Part shown: piece after piece, positions 12,922 through 25,659 of the stretch | Layout of the letters: each line of letters opens with the position of its first letter | Numbering within the stretch: the stretch's first letter is position 1 | From: Paraspadella gotoi | Lineage: Eukaryota > Chaetognatha | DNA: 64,000 nucleotides | NCBI GenBank assembly: GCA_051294375.1 | Contig: CM119267.1 | Location: 16,842,606 to 16,906,605, forward strand | Reading direction: 5' to 3' | The notes under the pieces: generated by a model | What the model was told of the DNA's origin: nothing | Seen by the model: the letters and a program-made list of their open reading frames with translations, nothing else | Database searches by the model: none | Made by a program: the position numbers and the translations under genes

Positions 12922-14776
12922 ATCTCTCTCTCTCTCCTTCTTCTCTCTCTCTCTCTCTCTCTCTATTTCTCTCTCTCTCTCTTCTCTCTCTGTTCTCTCT
13001 TTCTGCGTTTTTCACGCGCATTTTTTTTTTACTTTCCTCCGAATGCCGGAATGAATTTGGAAATTCCAAAATAGTTAAAGGCAGGAAGGGGAAGAACATC
13101 ATGAGAGAAGTCCGAACGTCTGTAAAAATAACAGCTTAAAGGTACTATCTTAATATCACAGTTGAAACCAAAGCTGCACGTGATGTGCTTGCTCCTCCTA
13201 TATCTGTATACGATATTAATTTATCAATAATGAACATGAGCTTAATCATCAGGTACACAGTCTCTTCGCCTGCTAGATATTCGCACTCTTCTCTCTACTC
13301 TCTCTACTCTCATCTCTCCCTCTTCTCTCTCTCTCTCTTCTTCTCTCTCTCTCTCTCTCTCTCTTTTTTTCTCTTTCTCTCCTCTTTCTCTCTCTCTTCT
13401 GTATTTAATCGACCTCCGACAAATTAGTAATTGTTCCGCGCTCACTTTAATCAAACGCTGGCATCGTCAGAATGGGCAATCTTCAGCAGAGCCACCATCG
13501 TTCCATGCGTATTCAGTCCGATTCTTTGCGATTGCATCCCGACGGAGTAATCAAGAGAGCGCCATATTCAGTGCAATCTCAGATGGCGTAGTTTCGAAAA
13601 AAAAAAACAATTTGTTTTCTGAAAACCTGAAAATTACTTTGGTCTTTCCTTATTTTTTTTTTATTTTTTCTTTCCCCAAATCTCCTCGAACTCGCTACAT
13701 CTCGTGCGGACATGGGGCAACATATCCTTCTTCTCTATTTATTCGCCTCTTTCCTTCTCCTCCTTTTGGGTTTCTAGTTCATTTAGGTTAACATGCAGAA
13801 ATTTTAATACTTTACTATTACTTTTTTTTATTGGTCCCTCTCATTGTTGATCTTTTCGTGTTCTCCAATTTCCATCTCCTCCCTTTCATTATCAGCCTCA
13901 CCCACACATTTCTTTCCCCTTTCTCCGCCACTTCCCGCCTCCCACCCCCACCATCTCGCATCCACAACCACCATCCCTCCACACCCACCTCTCCACTTCA
14001 CTGTTTGGGCCCTCGGATGCTTTTTCACGTTTGCAGCGAAATGTTTCATTTCGTCTTTTGATTCGATGGCGAAGGAGAAAAAAATCGAATAAATTTAGAA
14101 CCCGTGGAATTGAAATAAAAAGGAGGGAGAAGAGGCAAGGGAAGGAGAGAGAGAGAGAGAAGAGAGAGAGATGAGAGGAGAGAGAGAGACGAGAGAGAGA
14201 GAAGAGAGAGAGAGATGAGAGAGAAGAGAGAGAGAAGGGCAGTCAGACAGACAGAAAACGGACTACAATTCCTTCTCGTTTAGCGGCGTTTTAATCTATA
14301 TCCTCTCTCTCTCTCTCTCTTTCTTCTTCCCTCTCCCTCTCTCTCTCTTTCTCTCTCTCTCCTCTCTCTCTCTCCATCTCTATTCAGCTTTAAAACTTTC
14401 TTCTATCTTCTTATCTTATTTACTTCGTCCTTTCGGCTTTTGACGTGAAAGGGTTTGGGTGTCGATAAAAATTCGGGAAGCCAAAGAAAGAAACTCTTCT
14501 TTTTTATTTCCTTTTTTTTTTCGTCTTCATAAAAGAATCGAGCGGAGAAGTTAAATTGAAAGCGTAAAGGCGGAGGAGGGGGCGTTGCTATTGTTTGCGG
14601 ATTTAGAATAAACAAAAATATCCGCTTGGGAAAGCGTGACTGTAAGGAAATTAATCAAATAAAATGGAAAAATAGCGCTTAACTTCAATGATTCTACGTC
14701 GTCTTAACATGCGAAGAGATTCAAGTATTCATTTATAAGAGTCTTATATTCCTATACATATTTTTATATCAGATTT
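12385..14776. other. Redundant block, copy A
   Basis: Ends at a 25-N gap and repeats what follows it: 12,390-12,860 matches 14,802-15,285; 13,400-13,800 matches 15,917-16,340; 14,370-14,776 matches 20,950-21,340. Differences are mostly single-base insertions or deletions. CT arrays at 12,869-13,003, 13,283-13,401 and 14,301-14,382; GA at 14,143-14,236. Confidence 0.7.
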
Positions 14777-14801
14777 NNNNNNNNNNNNNNNNNNNNNNNN
14801 N
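14777..14801. other. 25-N gap
   Basis: Exactly 25 N between two copies of similar sequence. Confidence 1.
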
Positions 14802-15282
14802 AACCGAAACATTAAAAAAATAACAGTTTTTTGTGATTGCAACGCCATCTTTCACTCTTTTCAAAACGATTCTAATAAATGAACAAAAGCATAATTCATC
14901 AGAAGATGAGCCGGCGTTGTCGTCGTCGTCGTCGTCGCCGTCATCGTCGTCGTCCCCTCGAGAGATAAATGGTGATGAATGTCCGAGAGAAATGGGGAAA
15001 AATCAAGTTAACCGTCGACATCATCTTCGTTAAATGTCTTCGTTGATTCCTTGCTTTTGATCGTCATTTCAATAAACAGTCTCATCATGTTCTTTCGGTC
15101 GTCAATAAAGTCAGTTTATTGGTAGGACGTATGGTTTAAAGTCATAACATAGCCCGTATTTATCGCCATCTAAAGACGAAAACTAGAAAAACAAAAGAGC
15201 ATAAAATTGTTGAGCATTCGCTAGCTTAACGTTATTCCCCCCCAGTAAAAAAGTCTGGAGTTAAAACTCTCCGCAGGTGGGG

Positions 15283-15285
<3 letters not shown>

Positions 15286-15320
<35 letters not shown>

Positions 15321-15453
15321 NNNNNNNNNNNNNNNNNNNNNNNNNNNNNNNNNNNNNNNNNNNNNNNNNNNNNNNNNNNNNNNNNNNNNNNNNNNNNNNN
15401 NNNNNNNNNNNNNNNNNNNNNNNNNNNNNNNNNNNNNNNNNNNNNNNNNNNNN
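15286..15453. repeat. (CT)n array broken by a 133-N gap
   Basis: CT repeat at 15,286-15,320, then N from 15,321 to 15,453. The gap sits where the copy at 12,869-13,003 has its CT array, so the missing sequence is probably CT repeat. Confidence 0.9.
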
Positions 15454-15691
15454 TTTTTTTACTTTTCCTCGAGATGCGGAATTGGGAATTTGGAAATTCA
15501 AAATAGTTAAAGGCAGAAGGGGAAGAAGGGATGTGAGAAGTCGAAGTGAAAATAACAGTTAAAAGGTAGAGTGTAAAGTTAAAATGTAAAGTGAAAAACG
15601 TGATGTGTTTCTTATAAGATTGTAAGGATATAATTTATAATAAATTGAATGAGTTAATTTATCAGTAATTTTTTGACGCATGCTAAATCAG

Positions 15692-15692
<1 letters not shown>

Positions 15693-15722
<30 letters not shown>

Positions 15723-15918
15723 NNNNNNNNNNNNNNNNNNNNNNNNNNNNNNNNNNNNNNNNNNNNNNNNNNNNNNNNNNNNNNNNNNNNNNNNNNNNNN
15801 NNNNNNNNNNNNNNNNNNNNNNNNNNNNNNNNNNNNNNNNNNNNNNNNNNNNNNNNNNNNNNNNNNNNNNNNNNNNNNNNNNNNNNNNNNTTCTCTCTCT
15901 CTTTCTCTCTCTCTCTCT
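15693..15918. repeat. (CT)n array broken by a 168-N gap
   Basis: CT at 15,693-15,722 and 15,891-15,918 on both sides of N (15,723-15,890), so the gap lies inside the array. Confidence 0.92.
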
Positions 15919-16305
15919 GTATTTAATTCGACCTCCCGACAAATAAGTATGTTCCCGCGCTCACGTTTAATCAAACGCATGCATCGTCAGATGGGCAATC
16001 TTCAGCAGAGCACCATCGTTCCATTGCGTATCCAGTCCGATTCTTTGCGATTGCAATCCCGACGGAGTAATCAAAGAGAGCGCCATATTCAAGGTGCAAT
16101 CTCAGATGCGTAGTTTCGAAAAAAAAAAACAATTTTGTTTTTCTGAAAACCTGAAAATTACTTTGGTCTTTCCTTATTTTTTTTTTATTTTTCTTTCCCC
16201 AAATCTCCTCGAATCTCGTATCTCCTCGAATCTTGCTTTCTTTCATCCTCTTTCTTTTCTCTTTTTCGCCTTCTTTCCTTTCCTCCTTTTGGGTTTTCCT
16301 AGTCA

Positions 16306-18747
16306 TCTAGGTTAAATAGCAGAAATTTTAATTATTTTACAATTGACTGTTTTTTTATGTCCCTACTACATTTTTAATCTTTCTTTCCAGATGTTCATTC
16401 CTCCCTGTTTCGATTGTCAGCGCCTCACCTGCACACACTTTCTGTCCCTTCCTCCGCCAGTTCCGCCTTCCACCCCCACCAATTCTCGCCGCACCACCGA
16501 CACAGCGCCAATCCACTCGCTCCACCGCTGCCCCCCCCCACCTCGTCCACTTTCACCTGTTCTAGCAACTCGGGATGCTCTTTCACCGCTGTTGCAACGC
16601 GACAAATGTTTCACTTTCGCCTCTATTCTGATTCGCATGCCGCCGCAAGGAGCAGAGACAACAAAAACACCAAACATCGCACGCCCCCATAAACAGATGT
16701 TCTAAGAACCCGTGGAATAACAATAAAAAAAAAGGAGGGAGACGACTCCGCCCAACGGGAACGCACGAAAGCCGAGGCAGCAGCGAGACGAGAGAGAGAG
16801 ACGAGAGACGAGGAGAGCACGCAGAGCCAGACGAGTACGCGAGCAGGAGGAGCGCAACCACGACGACGAACGAGAAGAGAGAGAGAGAAAAGGCAGTCAG
16901 CCCACAGACAGAAAATGCGACTAGCAACCCTTCCTTCCCTCTTACGCGGCGTTTTCTTTAACACTCTATACTCTCTCATCCCTCTCTCTCCTCCTCTCCT
17001 CCCCTGCCTCTCCCTCTCCCACCCTGCCTCCGCTCTTCTCTCGCTCTTCTACTCTCTCCCTCTCCCCCTCCACTCTCTCTCTTCTCCCCTCTCTCCACTC
17101 CGTCTTATTCAGCTTCTAAACTTCTTCTTCTATTCGTTCTTCATCTTACTTTACTTCCCTCGCTCACTTCGGCTTCCTTGACACCGCTAGGAAGGGTTTG
17201 CGGCTCGAAAAATTCGCAAGCGCCAACCCCACGACACCACCACACAACACCTCCCTTCCCCTCTTCCTTCCTCTCTCCTTTTTTTTACCCCCCCGCCCTC
17301 CTTCTCAACTTCACTTCAAAGATTCACCCGGGCGCACGCAAACATCCGCGTGCCACGCAACCGCTCTTACACCATTGACAACGCGCCCGTCACAAGCGCG
17401 AGGAGCGCCGCCGCCGCGTTCGCCCTACTCCTGCCTCCGTTGTTTGCGGACATTAGAGATACACCCAAACACCACCCCGCTCGGAGATGTGAATGCCGTC
17501 AGGAAATTTAATCACCCTCCAACATAAACCGACAACACCATATAAGCGCCTTCAACCCCCTCAATGAACTCCTAACCCCGCTCGTCTTTTAACACCACCA
17601 CATGCCGACAGACGACACTTCACAGTATCCCTATTTATCCCACGCCAGCGTCCCTATATTCATCCATACCCCACCCCACTAAAAATCATTTCCGACACCA
17701 GCCCCTCCTCCCAGACTTCAAATCACTACCCCAGTACCGCTCCCCATATCCCCGTTTCTGTCAAACACAAAACGCCTTATATATCTTCTCTCTCTCTCTC
17801 TTGCCTACAAACATCTGTCTCGCCTACACTCCTATCCCCACCTAACCCCCCAACACTCCACCACCCAACACATTACAACTACCCATCGCCCCATCCCTTC
17901 TCACCCTCCTCGCACCCCGACTACACACACAACAACCATCCCCAAGCCACCCACGATAACTCATTTTCCACACCAATCGGAAAACAAGTAAACCACTCCT
18001 TCAAACCAAAGTACCTGCCAACAGCTCCAAATCTCCCCCCCCACCCCACCCCCCCTACCCCCCCCGCCCCCCCCTCCCTCTACCCACCACAACGACGCAC
18101 GATACCACCTCGGCCCCGCTTTCACCATCCTCCCTTCTCTTCTCTACTCTCTCACCCCCTCCCCCCCCACGCCCAACCACCACCCCACCCCTCACCTCCC
18201 CTCATCCTTCCCCTTTCTCTCCCCTTCCCAACTGGTGAGCCTCCCACACACCGCACAACTCTCGAAACCGAACCCCCCCACCCAACGACCCACCCCCCCC
18301 GACCCACCCCCCCCCACCCCGCGCAACCCCACTCCCCAAACCACAATGCTCAATCCAAACACACATCGCCTCTCACTCACCCCGCCTTCACAGACTCTCC
18401 TCCTCCGATCTCTCCGCCCCTCTCTACCGCCCACCTTCTCTCTCTCTCGGTCATCTCTCTCTCGCTATCCCACTCGACATCCTCCTCTCGATCGTCTCCT
18501 TCGTCATTCTCCGTCTACTCCTCTCCGATCTCTTTCTCTCTCTCCCTCGACCTCGAGACACTTCCCTCTCCTCTCCTCTCTCTCTCTCTCTCTTTCACAC
18601 TCTCACCGTCGGGCCACACTTCTGTTTTATTTCTACCACAAACTTACCACACGTATTCTCGTTTTTCTTGTTTTTTTTTCTTTATTTAGCGAACTTTCGC
18701 GCCTCGGAGCCATGGAAAAAAACGTCAAATTACCCCCCTCGAGCGAC
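16306..18747. repeat. 2,442-bp block, apparently identical to 22,108-24,549 (first instance)
   Basis: Offset 5,802; I found no difference in the parts compared and all open frames are shared exactly. The plus strand is very C-rich and G-poor. Its order of landmarks follows the cleaner sequence at 20,950-21,400 with many extra C inserted: TTGTTTGCGGA at both 17,440 and 21,163, and TATATTCATCCATACCCC versus TATATTCCTATACATA. It therefore looks like corrupted sequence, not a gene. Confidence 0.9.
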
Positions 18748-20900
18748 ACGACGACGACGAAGCCAGAGAGAAGACATTAAAACAACGACCAACGATAACA
18801 ACCAGAATCGCACGAGTCCAGGCGGCGGCGGCGGCGCGAGGAGCGGGCGCCGCGAGCGGCAGACGGCGCGACGGCGGCGGCGGGCAGCGGCACGCCGGGC
18901 AAAACAGGGCGGAGAGAAGATCAGCGAGGGACCAGATTGTGAGGCCTAAAGATAGGACGAAACATTAGTGGCAGCCATCGACGTGGATCGCGTGCTCGCC
19001 ACGCCGACACTGCCGGTGCCGAGAGGGCTTTCTTGCCGGGTGCAATGAACTATCTTTTTCCGGGTACAATGTCGACCATGCAAAAGATCCTAATTAAACT
19101 TAACACTCCAATCGCGCGCAATATGTTTGAATAACCATGTGTCATTTTTTTTTTTAAAAAATATTACCGATAACAGTCTTACATGCCGATGCTTTCGCTC
19201 CACGGTCTCAATCGAACCTACATAAGTCCACACCACTGATGCCGGCAACAAGAACCAATCTGTTAAACCATGGCTTCATTGATCCGCCAGGCGATTGCCT
19301 CGAAGGTTGATCACGAACACCCCATGGGCGTTATCCTTTCAGAGATCAGCATCCGATGCCTCATTGCCCGTTTTAATGGGAGGAACCGAAATAAAAAAGA
19401 AAAGTCCCGCCCGGACGTCGTCGCTCGATTCGTCGGCGTCGTCGTCGCTCCAGATCCTCATACGTGTCCGTCCCGTTGATTTGTCGCGTTGTCGCTCCTC
19501 TCCGATCTCATGCTTCGGATGTCGCCAATCGACTTGCCAATTATTTCAGGAATCAGTAAAAAACGTTTTGCAGCTGCCCGAATCCATTGATGACGACGAC
19601 GAACCCGACGATCGGACGAACGTATTCGTTAACCAGCAAAAAAGATGACTCGAAACAGACGACAACGACAACGACGAAGGAGACGATCCCCCCGGCTCAG
19701 GCCTGGGGGCACAGGGAAAAAAAAGGGGAAAAAGGGGGAAAATGAAAAAGAGAAGAAAAAGGCATCAGAAGAAAAGGAAAAGACGATGGCGACACCGCGG
19801 GAAAAACGACGAGACAGACGTTGGCAACCCGGTACGCATGAATCGACGAAGACAAGACGACGATGTCGACGACTACCAACAGAGGAAACGCCATGGACCC
19901 TTGCTTTTGAGGCGGAGAAGATCGTAAAGATGAAAATGATTGAATGGATGTTACAGCCGATGACCAAATTAACCGGAGTAACCTGATTTGCCTTCCCTTG
20001 CGACAAAAAAAAAAACCATGTGCCGCTGTAAAAGATTTAACCGGCGTCGGCAAGAACAGACGACCACTAACGGAACGAAGTTGACAAGCGAAGACCGACA
20101 GAATGACGGGAACCGGACGATGACAAGCGAAGACGACAATGACGCTGACAGAGATGAACAATGAGGCAACGACAAATTGACGCGCGACGGAACGAAATGA
20201 CAATGAAACCGACAATGACGCAACGACGATGACATGGACGGACTGACAGATGTCGGGACGGACGATGACAATGAGGACGACAATGACGACGGGCGACGAT
20301 GACAAATGAAGACGACAATGACGACGACGATACAACGAAGTCGAGCAATCGACGACGCGACGATGATAACGAAGTCGACAAATGACGAACGCGACGATGA
20401 ACATGAAGACGACAGACGATGACAATGAAGGACGACAAATGACACGACGATGACAAAAAATGAAGACGAACAGATGACGACGAAGCGATGACAACGAAGT
20501 CGACAAGACTGAACGGACGATGACAACGCAAGTCACAATACGAGAACCGACGACCGATGACACATAGAAAGATGACAAATAGACGACGACGATGACAATG
20601 AGATAAAGACGAAGGAAGTCATCGAACGATCGACACAATGAAGACGACAATAGGACGACGACGATCGAACAACGAAGGACGACGGGAGAACCGAGAAAAA
20701 CGGAAAAGAAAGCTCAGCTGCGGATTGGAAGAAGGAAGGAAGAAAAACGCGCGTGAGAAGAACCCAAACGAACCTTTTAAAGGGGAAATCTTCAGCCCTG
20801 AAATCGCAGAGTTAATATAGTACGTTTTTTTAACCATTGTCTCGAGCTGGAATTTAAAATCTGGCGACCATTTGGAGAAGGGAGAGAGAGGGGGAAGCCA
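18748..20900. other. Redundant noisy copy of 24,575-26,270
   Basis: Landmarks recur in order: CGCGTGC...GACACTGCCGGTGC (18,990 and 24,780), TCCACGGTCT (19,200 and 24,965), AGGAATCAGTAAAA (19,549 and 25,239), GGAAGAAGGAAGGAAGAAA (20,728 and 26,127). This version has more insertions. Open frames here are broken versions of those in the other copy. Confidence 0.7.
20030..20660 (+). repeat. Degenerate GAC/GAT-rich tandem repeat
   Basis: Irregular repetition of words such as GACGACGATGACAATGAAG. A parallel version lies at 25,660-26,095. Antisense frames (SSSS, VVVV, RRRR-rich) are repeat artefacts. Confidence 0.7.
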
Positions 20901-20925
20901 NNNNNNNNNNNNNNNNNNNNNNNNN
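20901..20925. other. 25-N gap
   Basis: Exactly 25 N followed by a CT array (20,926-20,950). Confidence 1.
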
Positions 20926-22107
20926 CTCTCTCTCTCTCTCTCTCTCTCTCCATCTCTATTCAGCTTTAAACTTTCTTCTATCTTCTTATCTTATTTACTT
21001 CGCTCACTTTCGGCTTTTGACGTGGAAAGGGTTTGGGGTCGTAAAAATTCGAAGCCAAAAGAAAGAAAACTCTTCTTTTTTTTTCTTTTTTTTTCGTCTT
21101 CATAAAAATCGAGCGGAGAAGTTAAATTGAAAGCGTAAAGGCGAGGAGGGGGCGTTGCTACTTTGTTTGCGGATTTAGAATAACAAAATATCCGCTTGGA
21201 GCGTGATGTAGGAAATTAATCAAATAAAATGGAAAATAGCGCTTAACTTCAATGATTCTACGTCGTCTTAACATGCGAGAGAATTCAAGTATCATTTATA
21301 AGAGTCTTATATTCCTATACATAATTTTATATCAGATTTATATAAGTATCGTTTGTAAAAAAGTTTATATCTTTTTTTTTGTAAAATTGTTCGTTAATAT
21401 ACCTTACCAAATAACCCAAATAAATAATCATTTCTACTTCGAGAATTAAAATCAAAAGATAATTTTTCACAATCGTGAAACAATAAAATTTCAAAAAATC
21501 CTTGAACTCAATTCTCCCCCCTACCCCGCCCCCCTCTCTAAAAAAGAGAGATAATTGTCGTTTCACATCTTTTTCTCCTTTTTCACTCCTCACCCTCTCT
21601 CTTTTTTTTCACTGTGAGTCAGCACTTGACCGAACGACCCCGCCCTTAACATCTCTCTCTTCTCTCTCTTCTCTCTGTATTAATTGACCTTCCGCACAAA
21701 TAAGTATGTTCCGCGGCCTCACGGTTTAATCAAACGCAGCAATCGTCCAATGGCAAATCTTACACAGAGGCACCAAACCGTTCCATTGCGAGTATCCAGT
21801 CCCGATTCTTGCGATGTGCAATCCGCGGACGGGAGTAATCAAAGAGAGCGCCAATTGCAAGGGTGCAATCTGCTCAGATGCTAACTTCCGAAAAGAAAGA
21901 AAACACAATTGATTCGTTTTTCGTCTTCTTGGAAAACTGAACAAATACTCAGTTGGTCTTTCCGTTATTTTGGTTTGTTAATTTTCTTGTCCGCAAATCT
22001 CCTCGAACACGTATCTCCTCGAATCTTGCTTTCCTTTCATCTCTTTCTTCTAACCATTTTTCCGCCTTCTTTCCTTTCCGGCTCCTTTTGGGTTTTCCTA
22101 TGTTCAG
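20926..22107. other. Redundant block, clean then noisy copy of 14,330-14,776 and 15,900-16,300
   Basis: 20,950-21,340 matches 14,370-14,776; 21,670-22,107 is an indel-rich version of 15,915-16,305. 21,340-21,600 is unique AT-rich sequence that extends past the end of copy A. Confidence 0.6.
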
Positions 22108-24549
22108 TCTAGGTTAAATAGCAGAAATTTTAATTATTTTACAATTGACTGTTTTTTTATGTCCCTACTACATTTTTAATCTTTCTTTCCAGATGTTCAT
22201 TCCTCCCTGTTTCGATTGTCAGCGCCTCACCTGCACACACTTTCTGTCCCTTCCTCCGCCAGTTCCGCCTTCCACCCCCACCAATTCTCGCCGCACCACC
22301 GACACAGCGCCAATCCACTCGCTCCACCGCTGCCCCCCCCCACCTCGTCCACTTTCACCTGTTCTAGCAACTCGGGATGCTCTTTCACCGCTGTTGCAAC
22401 GCGACAAATGTTTCACTTTCGCCTCTATTCTGATTCGCATGCCGCCGCAAGGAGCAGAGACAACAAAAACACCAAACATCGCACGCCCCCATAAACAGAT
22501 GTTCTAAGAACCCGTGGAATAACAATAAAAAAAAAGGAGGGAGACGACTCCGCCCAACGGGAACGCACGAAAGCCGAGGCAGCAGCGAGACGAGAGAGAG
22601 AGACGAGAGACGAGGAGAGCACGCAGAGCCAGACGAGTACGCGAGCAGGAGGAGCGCAACCACGACGACGAACGAGAAGAGAGAGAGAGAAAAGGCAGTC
22701 AGCCCACAGACAGAAAATGCGACTAGCAACCCTTCCTTCCCTCTTACGCGGCGTTTTCTTTAACACTCTATACTCTCTCATCCCTCTCTCTCCTCCTCTC
22801 CTCCCCTGCCTCTCCCTCTCCCACCCTGCCTCCGCTCTTCTCTCGCTCTTCTACTCTCTCCCTCTCCCCCTCCACTCTCTCTCTTCTCCCCTCTCTCCAC
22901 TCCGTCTTATTCAGCTTCTAAACTTCTTCTTCTATTCGTTCTTCATCTTACTTTACTTCCCTCGCTCACTTCGGCTTCCTTGACACCGCTAGGAAGGGTT
23001 TGCGGCTCGAAAAATTCGCAAGCGCCAACCCCACGACACCACCACACAACACCTCCCTTCCCCTCTTCCTTCCTCTCTCCTTTTTTTTACCCCCCCGCCC
23101 TCCTTCTCAACTTCACTTCAAAGATTCACCCGGGCGCACGCAAACATCCGCGTGCCACGCAACCGCTCTTACACCATTGACAACGCGCCCGTCACAAGCG
23201 CGAGGAGCGCCGCCGCCGCGTTCGCCCTACTCCTGCCTCCGTTGTTTGCGGACATTAGAGATACACCCAAACACCACCCCGCTCGGAGATGTGAATGCCG
23301 TCAGGAAATTTAATCACCCTCCAACATAAACCGACAACACCATATAAGCGCCTTCAACCCCCTCAATGAACTCCTAACCCCGCTCGTCTTTTAACACCAC
23401 CACATGCCGACAGACGACACTTCACAGTATCCCTATTTATCCCACGCCAGCGTCCCTATATTCATCCATACCCCACCCCACTAAAAATCATTTCCGACAC
23501 CAGCCCCTCCTCCCAGACTTCAAATCACTACCCCAGTACCGCTCCCCATATCCCCGTTTCTGTCAAACACAAAACGCCTTATATATCTTCTCTCTCTCTC
23601 TCTTGCCTACAAACATCTGTCTCGCCTACACTCCTATCCCCACCTAACCCCCCAACACTCCACCACCCAACACATTACAACTACCCATCGCCCCATCCCT
23701 TCTCACCCTCCTCGCACCCCGACTACACACACAACAACCATCCCCAAGCCACCCACGATAACTCATTTTCCACACCAATCGGAAAACAAGTAAACCACTC
23801 CTTCAAACCAAAGTACCTGCCAACAGCTCCAAATCTCCCCCCCCACCCCACCCCCCCTACCCCCCCCGCCCCCCCCTCCCTCTACCCACCACAACGACGC
23901 ACGATACCACCTCGGCCCCGCTTTCACCATCCTCCCTTCTCTTCTCTACTCTCTCACCCCCTCCCCCCCCACGCCCAACCACCACCCCACCCCTCACCTC
24001 CCCTCATCCTTCCCCTTTCTCTCCCCTTCCCAACTGGTGAGCCTCCCACACACCGCACAACTCTCGAAACCGAACCCCCCCACCCAACGACCCACCCCCC
24101 CCGACCCACCCCCCCCCACCCCGCGCAACCCCACTCCCCAAACCACAATGCTCAATCCAAACACACATCGCCTCTCACTCACCCCGCCTTCACAGACTCT
24201 CCTCCTCCGATCTCTCCGCCCCTCTCTACCGCCCACCTTCTCTCTCTCTCGGTCATCTCTCTCTCGCTATCCCACTCGACATCCTCCTCTCGATCGTCTC
24301 CTTCGTCATTCTCCGTCTACTCCTCTCCGATCTCTTTCTCTCTCTCCCTCGACCTCGAGACACTTCCCTCTCCTCTCCTCTCTCTCTCTCTCTCTTTCAC
24401 ACTCTCACCGTCGGGCCACACTTCTGTTTTATTTCTACCACAAACTTACCACACGTATTCTCGTTTTTCTTGTTTTTTTTTCTTTATTTAGCGAACTTTC
24501 GCGCCTCGGAGCCATGGAAAAAAACGTCAAATTACCCCCCTCGAGCGAC
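22108..24549. repeat. 2,442-bp block, apparently identical to 16,306-18,747 (second instance)
   Basis: Same sequence as the first instance, ending at a 25-N gap. Flanking sequence on both sides is similar between instances but carries many indels, so the identity stops abruptly at the block edges. Confidence 0.9.
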
Positions 24550-24646
24550 NNNNNNNNNNNNNNNNNNNNNNNNNGACGACGACGACGACGACGACGACCG
24601 AGGCGACGAAGACAACAACGACAACGATAACAACCAGAATCGACGT

Positions 24647-24683
<37 letters not shown>

Positions 24684-24741
24684 AGCGGGGGCAGCGGCAG
24701 CGGCACAGGGCGGAGAGAATCAGAGAGACAAATTGAGGCCT
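24492..24741 (+). CDS. Candidate coding exon, acidic low-complexity peptide
   Basis: A long pyrimidine tract and TTTATTTAG acceptor precede CGAACTTTCGCGCCTCGGAGCC and ATG at 24,514 in good context (GCCATGG). The start reads MEKNVKLPPSSD, then a 25-N gap. After the gap 24,575 onward can be read as eight Asp followed by RGDEDNNDNDNNQN, and then either an Arg run (stop at 24,733) or, in the next frame, Gly/Ser to TAA at 24,739. The gap makes the frame unknowable. The other instance (18,690-18,780, ATG 18,712) is indel-scarred. The case rests on the acceptor and start only; no family recognised. Confidence 0.25.
24550..24574. other. 25-N gap
   Basis: Exactly 25 N, followed by a (GAC)n tract. Confidence 1.
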
Positions 24742-25138
24742 AAATAGAGAAACATTAGCGGCGCCATCGACGTTGGATCGCGTGCGCCGACACTGCCGGT
24801 GCGATGAGGGCCTTTTGCCGGTGCAATGACTATCTTTTTCCGGTACAATGTCACCATGAAAAGAGTCCTAATTTAACACCCAAATCGCGGCAATGTTTGA
24901 TACCATTGTGTCATTTTTTTTTTTTAATTTATTACCGAGTTACAGTCTTACACCGCTTTTCGCTCCACGGTCTTCATCGACCATAATCCACACCACTGAT
25001 GCCGCAACAAGAAATCTTAACCATGGCTTCATTGTCGCCGCGATTGCTCGAAGGTTGTCACGATTTGCGTTTCTTTCAAGACGATAATCATCCTCATTCC
25101 GTTTAAGGGGACGAAATAAAAAAGAAAAGTCCCGCCGA

Positions 25139-25169
<31 letters not shown>

Positions 25170-25239
25170 CTCATCGTCGTCGTCGTTGATGTTGTCCTCC
25201 TCTCTGCAATGCTTCGCCAATGACTTGCCAATTATTCAG

Positions 25240-25536
25240 GAATCAGTAAAACGTTTTGCTGCCGAATCCATGATGACGACGACGACGACGATCGGACGAA
25301 CGTATTCCTTAACGAGCAAAAAAGATGACGACGACGACAACGACAACGACGAAGGAGACGACCCGGCTCAGGCTGGGGCACAGGGAAAAAAAGGGAAAAA
25401 AGGGGGAAAAAAGGAAAAAGAGGCACAGAAGAAGGAAGACGATGGCGACACCAAAATCGACAACGACGTTGGCAACGACGATGTCGACGAAGACAACGAC
25501 GACGATGTCGACGACTACCACAAGGAACGCCTATGA
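25240..25536 (+). CDS. Candidate terminal exon, Asp/Lys-rich peptide
   Basis: Acceptor ATTATTCAG at 25,231-25,239 opens a frame of 98 codons ending TGA at 25,534. It reads ESVKRFAAES, a Thr run, TSKK, five Asp, NDNDEGDDPAQAGAQ, a Lys/Gly segment GKKGKKGGKKEKEAQKKEDD and an acidic end VDDYHKERL. Alternating acidic and lysine blocks are seen in many nucleolar and chaperone-like proteins, but I cannot assign a family. An adjacent frame (DRTNVFLNEQKR) is also plausible, so an indel near 25,320 may be present. The noisy copy is at 19,551-19,900. Confidence 0.3.
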   Translation, partial: ESVKRFAAESMMTTTTTIGRTYSLTSKKDDDDDNDNDEGDDPAQAGAQGKKGKKGGKKEKEAQKKEDDGDTKIDNDVGNDDVDEDNDDDVDDYHKERL

Positions 25537-25659
25537 CCTTGCTTTTTGAGGGGAAGATCGTAAAGATGATGATGATGATTTACAGCCGATGACCAAATAA
25601 CCGGAGTCACTGATTTGCCTTCCCTTGGAAAAAAAAACCATGAGCCGCTGTAAAGTTTA

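Noticed and set aside
16343-18780. Long Pro/Ser/Arg-rich frames in the C-rich block (also at 22,145-24,630)
   Set aside because: G-poor, C-inserted sequence lacks stop codons by composition. The cleaner version of the same locus has no such frame.
19697-20650. 317-residue minus-strand open frame
   Set aside because: It is the antisense of a degenerate GAC/GAT repeat and is full of S, V, R and H runs. The parallel copy (25,515-26,044) does not preserve it.
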